From: Gaertneriomyces semiglobifer | Taxonomy: Eukaryota > Chytridiomycota > Chytridiomycetes > Spizellomycetales > Spizellomycetaceae | NCBI GenBank assembly: GCA_025558075.1 | Contig: JAHLKF010000004.1 | Location: forward strand, 1-64,000 | Length of the DNA: 64,000 bases | Direction: 5' to 3' | Shown: piece by piece, positions 22,665 through 36,774 of the stretch | Layout of the letters: every line of letters starts with the position of its first letter | Position numbering within the stretch: position 1 is the first letter of the stretch | The notes under the pieces: model-generated | What the model saw: the letters and a program-made list of their open reading frames with translations, nothing else | Databases searched by the model: none | Told to the model about the DNA's origin: nothing | Translations under genes and position numbers: made by a program

Positions 22665-24021
22665 CTAATTCAGATCACCAACATTGTAACCTTTAATAGG
22701 ATGGAGTAAAGCCGTCTTTCTGCATTTGCCCTCTTTCCTTAATTCCCGGTAATACCGAACCGCACCATAATCCTGGTATTGAAAGGTGCCTCCCGAAACA
22801 CCTTGCGTCTTGTCTTGCGTGACGCATCGGTAATCGAGATGCTGCTCCTCATAGTAGTAGATCGGATGCGGGACGTACACCGTAGAAAGGCCATTGTGGC
22901 GGGCTATCGTCGGCGGGAAGGCCTCAAAGTAACAGTTGACACCTCGCACCATACTGTCCCGCATAGCGTCCATGAGCTTACGAGACCAGCCACTATGAAG
23001 GGAAGCAGAAAAACATGATTCACATCGAAAGGTAACTACTAAACCAACAAGCAGTAACACTTACGCGAGCACCAACAGCCCATGAGACGTCTCCTCAAGA
23101 GGCCAATGTGGCGCACAGTTTTCTCGCCACCACCAATCAGGCTCTGTTACGCAGATCTTGTCGAAGCTAACCAGGTCCGGAAGGCCCTTGGCTTCCTTTA
23201 TTGCATACTCCATACTCGCCCCGAGAAACGTTTTCCACTTTCCTATGAGGCGCACGTCTGCTTCCATGATCCACATAAAGTCGAATTGTGGAAATTTGTC
23301 TGCAAACAAAACATTGACTACGTGGTTGTGGACGGGAACGCTCTCGAACGTCGGATAGCGGCTACGTAGTATTTCCGTATTGAAAGTCATGACGATACTG
23401 AATGTACATAGTGTTAGAATGGATGAATGGGTACCCGCATAGACATGTTGTAATCGGATACCCACTTTTGGAATTCGCTGGGAACGGTCTTGCGAATCCA
23501 CTCGGTTTGGGCGGCCTCATCCCCTTCAACATGCACGACAAGAAACGTTGCTGTGTTTTCGTCGGAATCAGCGAGTATGCTGCGTAGATGTAGGACCAAA
23601 TCTGGCGTGAATTCGTCATGCTGACTCGTGCGTACTAAGACAGCTGTTCTCGCGGAGACCGACGGAGCAGGCCAAGTGTGGCCGTGGAGAGATCGCAAAG
23701 GCTCGTAAAGCGTCTGAAAAAACGCATGTCAGTATTAACAAAGGCATTGCTGCAGTATGATACCGCTCTTGAATTTACCTCGTCCGTCCAACATCGCCTG
23801 CCGACATCGAGACCGTCAAGGAATTGGGCGTTTGGCGGATTATCATTGCGCAGTATGAGAGAACCCAGCAGGAGTACGACCACGACCGTTAAAACAAGCA
23901 CCAGTACGACTCTTGACCGACGAAGAGGTGTAGGACCCAATGAGAAGCAGCGTTTGCAATGATCACTTTCTTCCGAATCGAGGTCCAATTGTTTGAACCC
24001 ACGCAATCTTGGCATCCACAT
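22665..24021 (-). CDS. Type II membrane protein of the DUF3405 (glycosyltransferase-like) family
   Basis: Four exons on the minus strand: 23779-24021, about 23446-23713, about 23063-23390, and 22665 to about 22997. The first exon gives a short cytosolic N-terminus, a basic RRSR, then a hydrophobic anchor (VVLVLVLTVVVVLLLGSLIL), so a Golgi or ER type II topology. The lumenal part has AVLVRTSQHDEF, then DFMWIMEADVR, the acidic motif expected of a GT-A-like nucleotide-sugar site, and PDWWWRENCAPHWP. The last exon holds Tyr/His-rich PHPIYYY and FQYQDYGA. I place it with the fungal DUF3405 proteins from the architecture and the MEADVR-type motif. The enzymatic function of that family is not established. 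Exon 2 appears to use a GTCTAT donor so that YNIIVMTF is continuous. Confidence 0.7.
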
Positions 24022-25365
24022 TTTTTTCAGCGAACAAAGTGCAAACCTCCAGAATGTAGCTCACAAAGCAGCATCCGAGAGCAACGCATACCCATTCCTA
24101 CATTTACCGAGGCTTCGATTTTAGAACTGGCTCAACCTTTTAAGGAAAAACGGCGCTGCCAAAACGCGGGCGCCATGAATTTTTAGCGCGTGTGGGAAAA
24201 GGAAGCCACGGCAGTGAGAAAGTTGCAACGGCGAGCAACGGGCGAGCAACGGGCGAGCAACGGGCGAGCAGCGATGCGCAGCTGCTTCCAACAAACGACG
24301 GTGAATACTCTTGTTGTGGTGTATGGCATGGAATGGTATTCATGCTCATTCATTACGCTATCATTCATGGACTGGCTAGTAACACTTTCCACACACACAT
24401 TCATTCATTATCGGAGAAGGTCAGGAGGGATGCTTTCAAGAATGATAGTCCACCGCTTGGGAAAGCAAATGGGGCATATCAAAGATGTCTGCGAGTAATC
24501 ATGCTGCTACGCTTTATGTTCCATGATCCTTGCGGCACGTTAACAATACAGAACGGGGGCAACCTTGCGCCTCCCTCAATCGCAGTGCACCGCCGCTCAA
24601 TCGCAATGCACCCTCAATCACAACCCCCCAATGCACCTCCATTGCCCCATATCAACTCAAGATCCCCGCACGACCGTTGCTAATAATAATCGCAGAGCTT
24701 AAAATGCATTCGCGTCGCTTTCAACGTGCAAAGTCACTCACAAGTCATATTCAATAGTAATATCCGGACTCGTGAAGTCACTTTAGTCAAGTGAAAAGAA
24801 AGGCCGATGGAAATAGCCAACAACAGTTTGCGTTTTAGTTGCGATGTGGTTGTGTGAGCGAGATCAGAGAGGGGGTATAAGGAGGTGAGAGGGAGCGAAA
24901 GGAAGAATTGCAAGCAAGCAGCAGTGAGAGGGACATCGTCGGCAAAGTGGTATCTTAAATCCTGCATCCGGCAAAAAGCAAAAGCCAAAAGGAGCTGCGT
25001 AGGGCGGGGCGCTCCGTGGTTCCCGTTGGGACATCGAACACCTCTCATACAATCCCGACATCGTACATACAACACACACACACACACATACACACCACTG
25101 GGCTCTTCGGCATAATTACATCAAGTCCTTGAGGGCAGCGTACCACCTATATTGGAACAGGCTGATCTCCGTCTGTTTCTCCTCTTTCCCAACAACAACC
25201 CCCTGTTGCAAGTTGCCCAACATCACACAATCAAAGAAAAAGAGGGGCCAGGCTCCTGCGGGTGCTGCTGCTGGCCATCCACCAGCAGGGAGTGCCGCCT
25301 CCTTGCAACAACAGAATCCCGGCATTCAGGGTCTACAGAGTGCAACGAGCACGCCGATCCCCGAA
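24022..25365. other. Intergenic region with minisatellites before TUP1
   Basis: A 1.34-kb gap between divergent genes (DUF3405 protein and TUP1), mostly TUP1 promoter and leader. It contains a GC-rich 11-base tandem repeat (24231-24272), a degenerate repeat with CTCAATCGCA-like units (about 24571-24635), and a CA microsatellite (about 25072-25095). Open frames here are low-complexity and not credible genes. The last 240 bases could be coding; see TUP1. Confidence 0.5.
24231..24272. repeat. 11-base tandem repeat, about 3.8 copies
   Basis: Unit GCGAGCAACGG repeats at 24231, 24242 and 24253, with a fourth partial copy from 24264. The copies are identical. No gene overlaps it. Confidence 0.85.
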
Positions 25366-28031
25366 ATGATGCCGCCGCCCAAGGTAAACATGAAGGACTT
25401 GGGCATGTCCATGCCGCAGCCGAGAGATGTCTCGAGTATTGCGGCGTCTCCTACCCGGTTGCAGGAACTTTTTGAAGCCATCAAGAGCGAATTTGAGATG
25501 GTTGGCAACGACATACAGCTTTACAAGATGCAACGCGACGATCTGGAGCATAAATGTAAGTGAAAAACGTATCTGTTTTCAGTCAAAGGAGAGGCAGGAA
25601 TCCCGGAAGATCACCAGTGCAGCACTGGTTGGATGATGATTCCCATCTCGAGCGACATCTCATCTTTAGTGCGGCACGCTAACTTGTTTCGTCTTCTTCC
25701 TCATTCTCATGATTTGTTCGGTTCTTCTAACAGTAACAGCACAAATCACCGAATTGTCAGCTTTTCAGCAGTCATTGTATGAGCTCGAGAGAGCGCATCA
25801 GAAGATCAAGCAACAATACGAAGATGAAATCCTGCGCCTCAGACGGGACCTGGAAGCTAGAGGACTGCCATCTCAACAACAAGCCAGTGTTCAAGACGTT
25901 CGCCATCTTCAATCACAACGGGGCGGGCCTTCTGGACCTGTATCTGGTGGTCCCGTTCCAGGATTTCCGGAAGGAGTTCCGCCGCCTGTTCTCGGCGGTG
26001 GTCACGCACCAGCCGGTGGGGCCGGCGGCGTGTTCAGCGCGTTGATGTCGGGCGCAGATCCACGTGGGATGCAACCACCCTATTTAAATGGAAACAACCA
26101 ACCTTTACCCTCTGTCGGCGGAAACCCTAATGACAATGGACCGGTGGGTACACCTGGTGGTAAGCGGCTGCGGGTGGAGGAAAGCGGGCCGTATCATTAT
26201 GGCCAACCAAATCAGTCGGGCGGCTCCGAGCGTGAACGTGAGCGTGACCAGCAACAGCGGGAAAAGAAGAGCAAAAAGTCGAACATGCCGCAAGGACCGC
26301 CTGATGGTCCTTTACCACCACCAAGCTCTGGACCGGGAGGACCATACGGTCATCCTTACCACCCTGGCAGTTCCGCCGGTCCAAAGGCGCAGCTCCAATC
26401 ACTTCAGCAGTCATCTCAACCACCAATGTCACAGATGCTGCCGCCAGCATCTCAACAACATCCACCACACCCTCACATGCACGCCCAATCTCGTCCGATG
26501 ACACCACCATACCCGACGGCGCAGCAACAGATGCAACCGCCATCCTCACGGCCTCCTCCCCAGGAGTATCATCATCCGAACTCTGCGTTGGGCGCCTCTA
26601 CGGCCTACGGTTCCGCTCATCAGGTTACCGGCATTTGCGAACTTCCATATGTAGAACCCGAAGCCTTCCCTCCCAGACTTCAAAGTAGTGGCCCAGACTG
26701 GTGGGCTTTCTATAATCCCAAATCCGCCGCTTTAGCCAAAAACAAGATTGAAGTAAAACTGGTGCATTCATTGGAACATGACAGCGTGGTGTGCTGTGTC
26801 AAGTTTAGTCTGGATGGACGCATGCTTGCTACCGGGTGTAATAGAGTGGCGTACGTTTGGGATGCGCAAACCGGAGCCAAGATCAGCACATTGACAGATT
26901 CCGATCTTTCGCCCACGACAGACTTGTACATTCGCTCCGTATGCTTTAGTCCGGACGGGCATTTTTTGGCAACAGGTGCTGAAGATCGTATTATCCGCAT
27001 TTGGGACATTCAACGACGAAAGGTTGTACTAGCTTTGAAAGGACATGAACAAGACATATATTCACTTGATTGGAGTCGAGATGGAAGAGTCATTGTTAGT
27101 GGAAGCGGAGATCGCAGTGTCAAGGTTTGGGATGCCGGAAATGGAAAATGCTTGATGAGTGTCCTCGGAGATGATGGTGGCGGCAAATCGGGAGAAGGAA
27201 GAGAGAGTAGAGATAGAGAAGGCGTAAAGGACTCGGGTGTAACGAGTATCGCTGTAAATCCCGTGGATGGACGAAGTGTAGCTGCAGTCAGTATCATGTT
27301 GCTCGTGTTTGGATTATTCTCCTATCATTAACGTCAATTTTGTACGACAGGGCTCACTGGACGAAGAGGTACGACTTTTCGACCTACGAACCGGCGCATT
27401 GCTGGAACGCTTCCAAGGGCATAAGAACTCTGTGTATAGTGTTGCGTTCTCCCCGGATGGCCGATCCATCGTGTCAGGAAGCTTGGACAGGACGCTGAAA
27501 ATCTGGGACTTATCTCCACAAACACTTAACTATCTCCGAAGTAATCCGATGTCTGTGGATCAGGAGTACGAGACGGTTGTGACTCGCGTGTCGAGACACA
27601 CCTTTGTCGGACATCAGGATTATGTGCTCAGTGTTGGATTCGCCGGGCTTGGAAGTGTTTTCGGACGAGTGGACGAACACGGTGACGTTGTTCCTGGTAA
27701 TGAGGCGCTTCAAGACGTGGAATGGGTTGTCTCTGGTTCGAAAGATCGGAATGTCATCTTTTGGGACGGAAGGTCAGGCGCGACACACACGGCCAACGTC
27801 AGTGGTGGCGCGGGGTCGACCAACGACCGGACAAGTGTCAGTCAGTTCCTGTTGCAAGGACACAAGAATAGTGTGATTAGCGTCGCTTTGAGTAGCGTCG
27901 GAGGCTTATTTGCTACTGGAAGTGGAGACTGGAGAGCGAGAATCTGGAGAATTATGAAAAGCGAAGGGGATGGGGACTCGAGAGAAGGCAGGGAGGGCCG
28001 CAATGACAGGGAAGGTATTAAGATGGAGTAA
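25366..28031 (+). CDS. TUP1: TUP1-like transcriptional corepressor (WD40)
   Basis: Global corepressor that tetramerises through its N-terminal helix and acts with Cyc8/Ssn6. Three exons: 25366-25555, 25734-27286, 27351-28031. The N-terminal TUP1 tetramerisation helix is clear (SPTRLQELFEAIKSEFE, continuing over the splice to AQITELSAFQQSLYELERAH and KIKQQYEDEILRLRRDLE). A Pro/Gly/Gln-rich linker follows, then seven WD repeats, the last in exon 3 (GSGDWRARIWRI). The C-terminus has a charged tail after the last blade. The first in-frame ATG is at 25366, with no ATG between about 24845 and it. Yet the frame is open upstream from 25129 and reads like a Pro/Ala/Gln-rich N-terminus, so an upstream exon or a non-AUG start is possible. 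Confidence 0.93.
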
Positions 28032-28465
28032 GAGACGGACAGATTGCGGCGGCCGACGGAACTGCTCTCCTCTGGACCGGAGAGTGCTTACCTTTCCCCA
28101 GAAATGCTGGAGCATGCTCGACATGTATTATTTCTTCAGGAAGCTGGTAGCAAACGAAGCTGAAATGAAAGCAGAAGCAGAAGCAGGAAGTATAGTAACA
28201 TCTGTGTCATGGTGTTCTGGGTTTAGCGCAATTGGAATCATTGGAATCATCAATATAATAACGGATACCTCTTTGATTCTGCACCTGTGTAATTAACAGT
28301 CGATTCTAATGACTGTGCCAGCCTGAGTGTAATTTAACCGTAATGTGCTTATGTCATATAGCAAGTTGTCATCTGCGGTTGCGCTCGTTGCGTTTCCTCA
28401 GATCCAGGTTCGTGCAGTGAATAGCACACTGCGGATTGATCTTCGAGGGTACGTAGCGAGAAATC
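28032..28465. other. Intergenic region TUP1-EMC1
   Basis: A 434-base gap between two genes on the same strand: TUP1 3' region, then EMC1 promoter. Short direct repeats such as GAAGCAGAAGCAG (28169-28182) and GGAATCATTGGAATCAT (28234-28250) occur. No gene seen. Confidence 0.4.
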
Positions 28466-31400
28466 ATGGGCAGACCTTCAAGGCTGCGACTGGGCAGCCT
28501 GCTTTTAGCACTTGTAACCTGCCTGCAACTGGTCGGCGTGACTCGAGGGGCCATCCACGCGGATCAAGCGGGAGTAGGGGATTGGATAGAGAAACTGACT
28601 GGAACCCCAAGATGGTCGTACTTTACAACTGGCGCACAACACGGAGAAACAAATCGAATCATCGTTGGCACTGAAGCGAACGTTGTTGCAAGTTTGGATG
28701 CTGCCACAGGGACCTACGTTTGGAGGCAGGTTTTGGAGCCTCAAGACGAGTTGCACCTCGTCAAGAGAGGTGCCGCGGGAGGTGCGTGGTACCGGCGATT
28801 ACTCAGTGCGGTCGGTGAAGCTCAACAGCACTATTTCCATTAGGTGTTCTGGTCGTTTCTGGACGGCATCCGACCCATGTACGCTTATTCAACGAAAGAA
28901 ATGGCGCTTTAGAGTGGGACACGCTGATAACTACTGCTCTACCATCGAGTGCAGTCGAGGCTACATTTATTGGAAACGACGTTGTCACTGTGGTTGGTGG
29001 TGATACCGTAGTGAGAATTGACGGAGATGGAGAGGTCACCTGGAAAGCCCGGCTAGAAAACGGGTAAGCTTGCGCCTATATCTCTGCATATGATTCAGGG
29101 TTTTTGAGACGAGTTGGATTTTCCTTCACAGTGTCTCCTATTCCCAAGTGCATGCAATTGGCGACGTGGTGTATCTGGTCGGTACTAAGAAAGTTGGGTC
29201 AACCATTCATGTGCACTGTACAAGCTTATTGGCGACAGATGGATCAATCAGAGAGGATTACCAGCCCCCAAATTCTGGAGTAACGGACGTTGCAGACATT
29301 TTCCTTACTGCTGATGCCGACCGCGCATATTTGTACTGGAATGGCCTTGGCAGATCCTTCAGGCATCTGTTGGGTAAAAAAGCAGACGTAGAAGAGCTAG
29401 AAGATACCTACGGCAAACGTGACCCGAAGATTGTAGACGTACTCAACAGAGAGGGGAAGCATTCTGTTGTGGTCTTCAAGTCTGAAGAAAAGTATTTTCT
29501 CGCAAGAGGCGCAGACGTGTTGAGCGGTTTCGAGGATGCCGGTAAATACAGCACTTTTACAAGCTCCGTCAGCCACGGTGGGCATGCACATAGCGTGATC
29601 GTGCGAGCTACAGGACTTGACCAGGTGGGCGGGCCCTGCTGATGCCGATAACTCGGATAATCAACGTGCACGATATCTGATGATACGATTCATTTAGAAT
29701 CATGTCTCACTGGAACTCTTTGACGCAACTGCATTGGAGCCGCTTGCAAAATTCAAGCTGGACGTCGCCGAGGCCCGTTCTGGCCGCATCGCAACGGTAA
29801 GCACCAGCCCACCACTGTGCGTCATCAATTTCCAGGGCACCGCAGATCAGGTGTATGACCTGATTATGTGTGCCCAGCTTGGATGGAATTGATTTAGCAC
29901 GAAGACCTCCCCATGCGCAATACTTACCGAATGTTTGCCGCAGGTTTCTGCCTCCGTTACCCGCAAGGAGAACGATGTGACAACTGTTCACGCATTCGTT
30001 GTTACGAAAGATGGAAATACACGGTTATTTTCAAGCGACGGTAGTGGTTGGACAAAGCCTGAGGCCTTGACCAAGGCACCCGCCGCCGTGTTTGTCGATC
30101 TACCTGAAAAGAGTGGATTGAGCAGCGTTCACGATGAACTGGATGAGAAACCAGAAGAGACCGCAAGCATTTCTCCAGTTGAACGGTATATCAGGCGGGT
30201 TAGAACCCATCTAGCTAGATTAAAGGTAAGTTAGCAGTCGTCTCCCTCCCACGTTCATGACTACAGCCTCCAGCATCATTCTTTAGGCCGCGCCCGAGAT
30301 GGTGAGATCTCTTCTGTCACTGTTTGAGCAGGCAAATTCGACAAGCCAGACGAAAGGCCGTAATCACCCCGTGGAACTCCGCGCGGACCGCCTAGGCGCG
30401 CGCAAGCTCATCGTGTTTGCGAGTGAAACCGGCAAGCTACTCGCTGTAGATACCTTTGTTCATCAAACCCCGGTTTGGGAGAGGTACTTTGCTGGAGTGA
30501 GCTTCTTTCAGATTGAAAATGTGAGGACCAGCGTTGTGTCGTACCCTCCCGTCATAGTGGCGACCGGAAAGAGGGGCCAGGTGAGTAGAGTGTTCAATAG
30601 GCATCGCAAACTATTCGGCATTACTGACGCGACTACTTCTACAGGAAACCGTAGTATATCGATTAGATGCCTTGACTGGACAAGACTACGTTGGGGAAGC
30701 GCGTGATAAGAGCCACTTACCTGCTACCTACAACAAAGTGAAAAAGGTCATTCGCTTGCCTGTAGAGGAGACCGACGATCGCACGCACGTGTTGGCTTTT
30801 GTCCGAAGTGACGATCAGGTAAAGCCGAGTAGTCATATTTTTTGCTGAATAATACTGAGGCTGTTGTGAGATAGGTTGAGATATATCCGAAGACCGAAGC
30901 GGCAATGAATGCATTTGAGGAATATCTGCCGGCGATGCATGTCTATCTGACGGACGGGATTGGAGCGACCCACATGGACGGTTTTGCTGTCGTCCGGCAA
31001 CAACATGTGCGTGTTGGCGTTCATCTCTTCGTGTTGCTATGCGTCTATTGACATCGGTCTCGGTAGGGTTACTACAGTCTGCGGCCGACCTGGACAATTA
31101 ACTTCCCACAAGGAGAGGCCATAGCGGCAATTGGATCCGCATCAGCTGATGGTACGAGTGTGACTAGCGCCACAGTTGATATGATCGCCCTCCTTAACCG
31201 TTATCTACCAGAACATGTTGCATCTCTTGGGCGTGTCCTCGGCAACCGCTCTGTTCTTTTCAAGTACCTCAACCCTAACCTCATCACGGTTGCAACTCTC
31301 AAAACTACTGGTTCCTCGCCTGAAAGCCCGGAATTCACCTCTGTAGTCAACCTTTACCTCATCGATACGATTTCCGGCAGCATCCATTACCGCGCTGAAT

Positions 31401-32269
31401 ACCGAGGCGCAGGCAACGTTTCTAAAGATGTCTCGTCCATTTTCCTGATTCAACGGGAGAATTGGGCGGTGCTTGCGTACTGGAATCACGGTCCGGATGC
31501 TGCCCCGTTGGAACCGACCCCTCCGACCGAAGAGGAAGCAGGCACGAAAAAGAGTAGCCGCAGGAAAAAGAAGAATATGACTGCCAACCCGGTGCAGCAA
31601 CTACCGAATATGAAAGGCTTTGAAGTGGCTGTACTAGAGTTTTATGAGGGAGAGAAGCCGGATCAACGAATTGAAAGTGATGTGTTCTCATCATATGACG
31701 CCAAAAAGCCACATGTCATCTCGCAATCGTATGTCTTCCCCAAACAGTTGACTTCATTGGGAGTGACAACCACTACTGCGGGAATTACTACCCGCGAGAT
31801 TCTTTTCGGGCTTGCGGAAGGTCATCTGTATGGCGTGACTAAGCGCTTCCTTGACCCTCGTCGCCCAGTCGGCACTCCTTCTGCCGATGACAAGGAAGAA
31901 GGACTTATCCCGTACCGTCCGACGTTGGATTTCAACCCACGCGAAGTTGCGTCCTATTATCAACATGTACCACGAATCGAACATATCCTCAGTGCACCCA
32001 TCAAGCTGGAATCAACATCGCTTGTTGTTTCTTGGGGTTTGGACGTGTTTTGCGTTAAGAGGAGTCCGAGTAAAGTGTTTGACATCCTCGACGAGAGCTT
32101 CAATTACGCAGCGCTTATCGCCACCATTGTTGGCTTGGTCGTAGCAATATACTTTACGAAGAACATGGTGAGTTTGAATACCCATTCTTCGGCCGAAAGC
32201 AGGGTTTCATAAGCTAAAATGTCTCTCATACAGGCGCAACGAAAGAAGCTCAATGATCTTTGGAGATAG
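28466..32269 (+). CDS. EMC1: ER membrane protein complex subunit EMC1
   Basis: Largest EMC subunit, with a lumenal double beta-propeller and one C-terminal membrane helix. About ten exons. The first starts at 28466 with a signal peptide (LGSLLLALVTCLQLVGVTRG) and the propeller motif RIIVGTEANVVASLDAATG. Later exons include about 28843-29065, 29132-29624 and 29699-29800. The big penultimate exon ends at 32166 and the last is 32234-32269. The C-terminal DUF1620 region is nearly textbook: LGNRSVLFKYLNPNLI, QSYVFP, TTRGIT-like ITTREILFGL, FLDPRRP, LIPYRP, STSLVVSWGLDVF, SKVFDILDE, then the helix ALIATIVGLVVAIYF and the cytosolic end KKLNDLWR. Internal exon borders are approximate. EMC8/9 of the same complex is also in this window. 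Confidence 0.93.
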
Positions 32270-34124
<1,855 letters not shown>

Positions 34125-34650
34125 AATGTGTCACCTGTGAGCGATTGAACGAAAGCCTGCACATGGTTGCTCCTGACGTTGGCCTGCCTGCAAAGGTGAT
34201 AACATGGTCTAGCGCGCGCAGCGCACTTCGCGCAACAAACTCTGGTCCGGGCACTTGCTCATCGCATTCGCCCGTGTGATTATAGCTACTTTTTGGTGTG
34301 GACGTCCAATGTTTCCTGCCCCCACTCAATCTGATTGTCGTAGATGCTACATCGCCCTGCTTTCAATATACCATTATGATCAGCTGCAGCTGACAGTTGT
34401 GTTTGAGGTACAGACATTTTGCTGGGTTGAAGGAAAATGTTTAGGCTGGTCGGGACCATCAATCAGCCACACGGGCATTAAATTCTGCAATGTCCGACGG
34501 AGTTAACCAAGATAGTAAACATTATCTACAAGATGGCTGTAGCCTAAGTACACCAAGCATCAATATTACCAGAAACAGCCAACCCTAAGAATGTTTAGGG
34601 TATGTTACCATGCTTTTCGGCGGCCCGTATGGAGCGATGAGCCATGAGCA
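34125..34650. other. Convergent intergenic region
   Basis: 526 bases between the 3' ends of VPS74 and the UBE2Z-like gene. Contains a CGCGCGCAGCGC-type GC-rich patch near 34213-34226. No gene or RNA seen. Confidence 0.4.
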
Positions 34651-36295
34651 CTATGATTCCACGCTCACTCTCGCACAACGCCTCGCGCATCTTTTGAAGT
34701 CTCTTTTTTGCTCCTGATTTCCGAAATACTGGGTGGCGGCGGCAAGGTTTAGGTGCGTCGTAGGATCGTTGAAGGGGTCGCCGGTAAACAGGTCTTGCAG
34801 TGCTTTCACATAGCTCGATACCTGATCAGGTCGTTGTACTCTTGGAATAGAAACGATCAGCAAATGGTGCCTAACGTTGACTATTGAATACCTTGTAGTG
34901 AGCATTACCTCAGATAAGGCACTCCCTCTTTGCTGACGCAGGGATGCCAGAATTCCCCTAGGAATTTCACTCTTGGTTGTACATCGGGAAAGTTATCGCA
35001 AAATACGATTTCAATTTTCCACATGCCTTCGTCGTATATCGTCATGGGCATGCCCATGACAACCACACTCCATATGAAAGGATTGCCATCGACTAGCTCA
35101 AACATTATTTGATGATCAAAATCATTACCGCCGCTCGTGATCTGTGCAAATTGCGATTTTAGATTGGACGCAGTTGTCGTGTCGTCCTTGAGCCATTCCA
35201 GCGAGTGTTTTTTCCATGATTCGGACTCAGCTAACAGTTGTTTGTATATGCGCGAGAGGCGGTCCTTGATCGAGGCGTAACCGAAAGTTCCGCTCATGGA
35301 ATTTGTCCCTAACTCAAAACGCTGGTTGATAAACGTTGTGCCATCCTTGACTAGCTCCCTCTCTTTCTCGACAATACTCATATACACATCGTAATACATT
35401 AGGAACATTCGTTTACACAGGTCGGTGAAGGGAGAGGTCGCGCGGCACGGACAGTATTGCCTCTGCAAAACCGTCGCCTTGGGCGACCCTGACGGTGAAG
35501 ATGAGTTGCTGTTTGTTCGCGATTTCGATGACAAGTATTCTTCCAATCGATCGCAGATGCTGATGCGTAGCGTTTCATGCATTATTTTCTGATTATATTG
35601 TTTGATTTTGAGCTCATCAGTCTCGTTTTCGTGGCCGGGTTCGTTGTGATACGGCTTGTCTGATAGCAAACTTTGTATCGCTGTCAAATACCATACATAT
35701 TAGTTAGCAAATGCTGCCTAACCCCAGACTGCAGAAAGAGAAACGCTGCATTTACGTTCTGAGTGCAATGCAATCAAATGCAATCAATGCAGCCAATTGT
35801 AAGTGGCACCTTACAGGCCAACATCTCGACAGCCATCCAATCCAATCACAACTGCCTTCCGTTCATTCGACGCAGGGCAATCGTTTTCCTGTCGCCAGGA
35901 TGCCCCATTCACTGTGTTTGATAGCAATACTCACATATCAGAACCGACAGCAAGCCGTGCGCCGCACTCCACTTTTCCCCATTCTCCCTCGCCTCCCAAG
36001 TCCCCAGAATGCTCAAACACACTTTTCCGTTGGCGTAAATGTTGGGATTGAATCTCGTATGACCGCTATTCGTCGTCGTTGCTGTGACTTTCGGTGGGTT
36101 GGTGGGATAATCGTTGCTCATGTTGAAGACAAACTCGAACATTCCCAAGTGGTACGGAGTGTTCGGCGGGCCGAGAATCAATGCGTGAACATGCTTGATG
36201 TTGGACTCATCGTAAAATATGTGGAAAGCAGTGTCGGGTGACTTTTGAATATCGTAAAGCTCTTTTTGAATTCGCAAGATCGACCGGTCAGACAT
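34651..36295 (-). CDS. UBE2Z-like ubiquitin-conjugating enzyme with a second, cysteine-less UBC-like domain
   Basis: Three exons: 35935-36295, 34909-35680, 34651-34840 (440 residues). The N-terminal UBC resembles UBE2Z: ALILGPPNTPY.LG.F.FVF, NDYPTNPPKV, the active site RFNPNIYANGKVCLSILGTW with Cys93, and SIQSLLSDKPYHNEPG across the splice. The middle is helical, with a Ser-rich loop. From about residue 305 a second fold starts that also reads as a UBC: GNPFIWSVVVMGMPMTIYDEGMW, NFPDVQPRVKFLG, WHPCVSKEGVPYL, with helices in exon 3 (LFTGDPFNDPTTHLNL). It has WHP but no Cys at the usual place (Tyr instead); a Cys follows HP directly, where Asn normally sits. So one active and one probably structural UBC. 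A separate ATG at 35687 is only the in-frame continuation. Confidence 0.85.
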
Positions 36296-36774
36296 TGTTG
36301 ATAGGACAGAGAGGGTTGTGTCCTGCGAACGAAAATCGACCACGACGGTAAGCAGCTTTCAGGACAATGCTTGACAAATGCTCCTCGAGGGAGATAGCAT
36401 ATATAACAGATGTACTCTCTTTCCGGGCGCTCCGCCAAAGAAGTAAGGTTCTTTAATCTCTGTACGTCTTTTGGCGCGTGGATCTTAAAGGTTTGACATA
36501 AAAGGAAGTACGGATTCCTGGAAGCGAGATCGCACACCACAAAGCGTCGATAGTCTGTGGCGAGTGATGCGGACTACTCTATGCTATCTGAATGAAGGTT
36601 ATATCTCTTTAAACCTGGTGGGATCAGTTGCTGGCATCAACACTCGGAGGCGGACTAGGTGATACTGTGTCATTGATAGACTGATGCAATCGTTTGAAAT
36701 ATATGAACAACAATATTATATGAGAAAGCACAGGGTTGTGTAAGGCGCCGTCGGTCTGTCTCAATCTACATAAT
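36296..36774. other. Intergenic region, UBE2Z-like promoter
   Basis: 479 bases between the start of the UBE2Z-like gene and the 3' end of the lipase gene (both minus strand). No gene seen. Confidence 0.4.

Noticed and set aside
24734..25093. Minus-strand 119-codon frame before TUP1
   Set aside because: Starts in the CA microsatellite and is low-complexity; no splice signals or family.
25072..25095. CA microsatellite as a regulatory element of TUP1
   Set aside because: Simple repeats are common near fungal genes; nothing else links it to control.
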